Shown here: positions 62,258 to 64,000 of the stretch, in pieces | How the letters are laid out: every line of letters begins with the position of its first letter | Position numbering within the stretch: position 1 is the first letter of the stretch | Origin: Pseudomonadaceae bacterium | Lineage (GTDB): Bacteria; Pseudomonadota; Gammaproteobacteria; Pseudomonadales; Pseudomonadaceae | Reading direction: 5' to 3' | Assembly (NCBI GenBank): GCA_900766265.1 | Contig: CAAFUS010000006.1 | Span: 630,150 to 694,149, forward strand | DNA: 64,000 nt | Notes under the pieces: model-generated | What the model saw: the letters and a program-made list of their open reading frames with translations, nothing else | Told to the model about the DNA's origin: nothing | The model's database searches: none | Program-made: the position numbers and the translations under genes

Positions 62258-63658
62258 ATGAAACTGATCACCCATGCAAAGGCGGGCGCCATGGCGCTGG
62301 CCGGTCTGCTGCTGCAGGGCGGCGTCACGACCCTGGCCCTGGCACAGGGCAAGCCGGCCATTCCCCGCTACGCCCACAGCGAGACGCGCGAGCAGGACAG
62401 CCGTATCTACGTCCCGGTGTCCACGCCCTTCGATGCCCTGCCGGGGCTTCCCAGCGAGCGCTGGTACGGTGTCCATCAGGGCGCGTCGTACCGTATCGAG
62501 GTGCCGCCGAACTGGAACGGCATCCTGGTGATGTATGCCCATGGCTACCGGGGTACCGGAGCGGAACTGACGGTGACCAACCCGTCGCTGCGCCCTTGGC
62601 TGTTGCAGAACGGTTATGCGTGGGCTGCCTCGAGCTATAGCGCCAACTATTACGATGTGCGGGCCGGCGTGGAGGACACCAACGCCCTGGCCATGGCGTT
62701 CTCCTCCATTACCGGCAAACCGGAACCCCGCAAGCGCTACGTCACTGGGCATTCCATGGGCGGCCACGTCGCCGCTGCGGCCGTGGAAGCCGAAACCCTC
62801 GCTACCGCCAACAACCGCGTGCGCTACGACGGATCGGTCCCGATGTGCGGCGTGACCGGCGATGTGTACGAGTTCGAATACCTGTTCAACTTCACCTGGG
62901 CCGCGCAGCACCTGGCTGGCCTAGGTCCGAGCGGATACCCGGCCACCGACTTCCAGCAGAAGCTGCCGCAGATCATCGGCAATCTCTGGACCCAGTACCC
63001 GACCGTACCCAACGAACAGGGCCGCAAGCTCGAGGGCATCGTGCGGGACCTCAGCGGCGGCGAGCGGCCGATCTTCGCCGAGGGCTTCAGAACGGCCTAC
63101 CAGGGCGTGGTCATGGGTACCGGTGGTGGCGACGGCACCATCAACGGCATCCTCGCCGACTCGCTGACCGGCAACCTCGGCGTGATCTACCAGTTCGACA
63201 ACGACAAGCGACTGTCGGCTGAGGAGCGCGCCTTCAACAAGTCGATCCCGCGCGTACTGGGCCTGCCGATGGCCAACAACCTGCGGCCGGACGGCCTGCG
63301 CTGGATTCCGGTGGTCCGTGGCGAGTTCAACGTGCCGGTGGTGAGCATTCACACCCTTGGCGACCTGTACGTGCCGTTCAAGCACATGCAGCTGCATCGC
63401 AAGCGCGCCGAGGCCAACGGCAACGGCGGGCTGCTGGTGCAGCGGGCCATTCGCGCGCCCGGCCATTGCGACTTCAGCTATCAGGAACAGGTCGAGGCGT
63501 TCTCGGCGATGGCGACCTGGGAACAGACCGGCGTCAAGCCGGCCGGAGACGAGGTGCTCGACGCCCGGACCGTGGCCGATCCGGCGTACGGCTGCCGCTT
63601 TACCCGCAATGAGGGCAGCGCGCGGGCTGGCCTGCCCCCTTGCGAGGATCCGCGCTAA
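62258..63658 (+). CDS. Secreted alpha/beta hydrolase
   Basis: A 466-residue exported enzyme. Signal peptide of about 30 residues ending ALAQG. Catalytic serine in the elbow YVTGHSMGGHVA at about 164-169, GTGGGDGTINGIL near 289, a likely acid in HTLGDLYVPFKHMQ near 370-375, and catalytic His in APGHCDFSYQEQ near 404. GHSMGG with GHCDF is typical of lipase or ester-hydrolase families acting outside the cell. The ATG at 62258 is preferred over the in-frame GTG at 62240 because AGGAGAGG precedes it. Substrate not predictable. Confidence 0.85.
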   Translation: MKLITHAKAGAMALAGLLLQGGVTTLALAQGKPAIPRYAHSETREQDSRIYVPVSTPFDALPGLPSERWYGVHQGASYRIEVPPNWNGILVMYAHGYRGTGAELTVTNPSLRPWLLQNGYAWAASSYSANYYDVRAGVEDTNALAMAFSSITGKPEPRKRYVTGHSMGGHVAAAAVEAETLATANNRVRYDGSVPMCGVTGDVYEFEYLFNFTWAAQHLAGLGPSGYPATDFQQKLPQIIGNLWTQYPTVPNEQGRKLEGIVRDLSGGERPIFAEGFRTAYQGVVMGTGGGDGTINGILADSLTGNLGVIYQFDNDKRLSAEERAFNKSIPRVLGLPMANNLRPDGLRWIPVVRGEFNVPVVSIHTLGDLYVPFKHMQLHRKRAEANGNGGLLVQRAIRAPGHCDFSYQEQVEAFSAMATWEQTGVKPAGDEVLDARTVADPAYGCRFTRNEGSARAGLPPCEDPR

Positions 63659-63682
63659 CCCTATAGGTAGGCGGCCGGGAAC

Positions 63683-63716
63683 GAAAAAGGGGCAGACCAA
63701 GGTCTGCCCCTTTTTT
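63683..63716. terminator. Bidirectional terminator between hydrolase and ahpF
   Basis: AAAAAGGGGCAGAC pairs with GTCTGCCCCTTTTT around CAAG, with A/T tracts on both sides. Confidence 0.9.
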
Positions 63717-63745
63717 CATCCCGGCGCCGTGGGGGCGCCATTCGG

Positions 63746-64000
63746 TCAGGCCGGCACCGAACTGCGGATTAGGTGATCGAAGGCCCCCAGCGAGGCCTTG
63801 GCGCCCTCGCCCACGGCGATCACGATCTGCTTGTACGGTACGGTGGTGACGTCACCGGCGGCGAAGATCCCCGGCAGCGAAGTCTGGCCACGGGCGTCGA
63901 CCACGATCTCGCCGCGCGGCGACAGTTCGACGGTGCCCTTGAGCCAGTCGGTGTTGGGCACCAGGCCGATCTGCACGAAGATGCCTTCGAGCTCGAGCGA
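63746..64000 (-). CDS. ahpF: Alkyl hydroperoxide reductase subunit F (C-terminal end, truncated by the window)
   Basis: Only the last 84 residues are visible; the frame continues leftward beyond base 64000 (LELEGIFVQIGLVPNTDWL). Conserved AhpF/TrxB segments are GEIVVDARGQTSLPGIFAAGDVTTVPYKQI, the FAD-binding GD motif, and VAVGEGAKASLGAFDHLIR. AhpF is a cytosolic NADH-dependent flavoprotein that reduces AhpC. The C-terminal sequence is closer to AhpF than to thioredoxin reductase. Confidence 0.9.
   Translation of the reverse strand, partial: SLELEGIFVQIGLVPNTDWLKGTVELSPRGEIVVDARGQTSLPGIFAAGDVTTVPYKQIVIAVGEGAKASLGAFDHLIRSSVPA

Overview
The window is high-GC, densely packed chromosomal DNA of a Pseudomonas-type gammaproteobacterium. 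Gene content and product style fit the Pseudomonas stutzeri (Stutzerimonas) group; this is inferred from reading, not from a database search. From about 28.8 to 59 kb the gene order matches, from memory, the P. aeruginosa block argP - lysE - sodB - bifA - imelysin operon - mexVW - groEL/groES - fxsA - hugZ - ampG - mscS - yajQ - response regulator - panE - histidine kinase - adenosyltransferase (PA4363 to about PA4399). No rRNA, tRNA, CRISPR array, prophage or insertion sequence was seen.

Region 1 (1-19.3 kb) is a purine catabolism island. It holds two permeases and the substrate-binding protein of a BMP-type nucleoside/purine ABC importer (the ATPase lies to the left), 8-oxoguanine deaminase, guanine deaminase and xanthine dehydrogenase with its maturation factor (xdhABC). 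Next come the membrane cytochrome-c urate oxidase puuD, the ureide steps hiuH, uraD, puuE, alc and allA, a GntR regulator and a LysE-type exporter. Together they convert guanine and xanthine through urate and allantoin to glyoxylate and urea. An SDR and a 2-oxoglutarate/Fe(II) oxygenase of unknown substrate sit inside the island. Three kinds of operator can be read directly: TTGTATACAA sites near gntR, lysE and puuE; a RutR-like palindrome before the BMP gene; and a tandem palindrome over the -35 of an xdhA promoter. A RutR-like TetR regulator is encoded at 20.0 kb.

Region 2 (19.3-28.7 kb) mixes housekeeping and stress genes: a DUF2383 four-helix protein, a short FimV-like protein, glycerate kinase, a DUF2188 protein, two tandem 56-residue KGG-repeat stress proteins behind an AlgU-type promoter, a 59-residue CxxC protein, nicotinate phosphoribosyltransferase, a doubly broken NADPH oxidoreductase and a coiled-coil membrane protein.

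Region 3 (28.8-45.5 kb) has argP with a divergent argO-like exporter, sodB, a c-di-GMP phosphodiesterase gene (bifA) interrupted by a frameshift, a Fur-box-controlled iron operon (imelysin, di-heme DUF1111, imelysin, DUF1513), a chemoreceptor and a MexVW-like RND pump.

Region 4 (45.5-64 kb) has groESL with a readable sigma-32 promoter, fxsA, a HugZ-like protein, a DUF481 outer-membrane protein, an alkyltransferase-like protein, ampG, a MscS channel, YajQ and a response regulator with a degenerate GGDEF domain. It continues with panE, a histidine kinase, a PduO-type adenosyltransferase, an S4-like membrane protein, an overlapping DUF3182 (ATP-grasp-like) plus hydrolase pair, a secreted hydrolase and the 3' end of ahpF.
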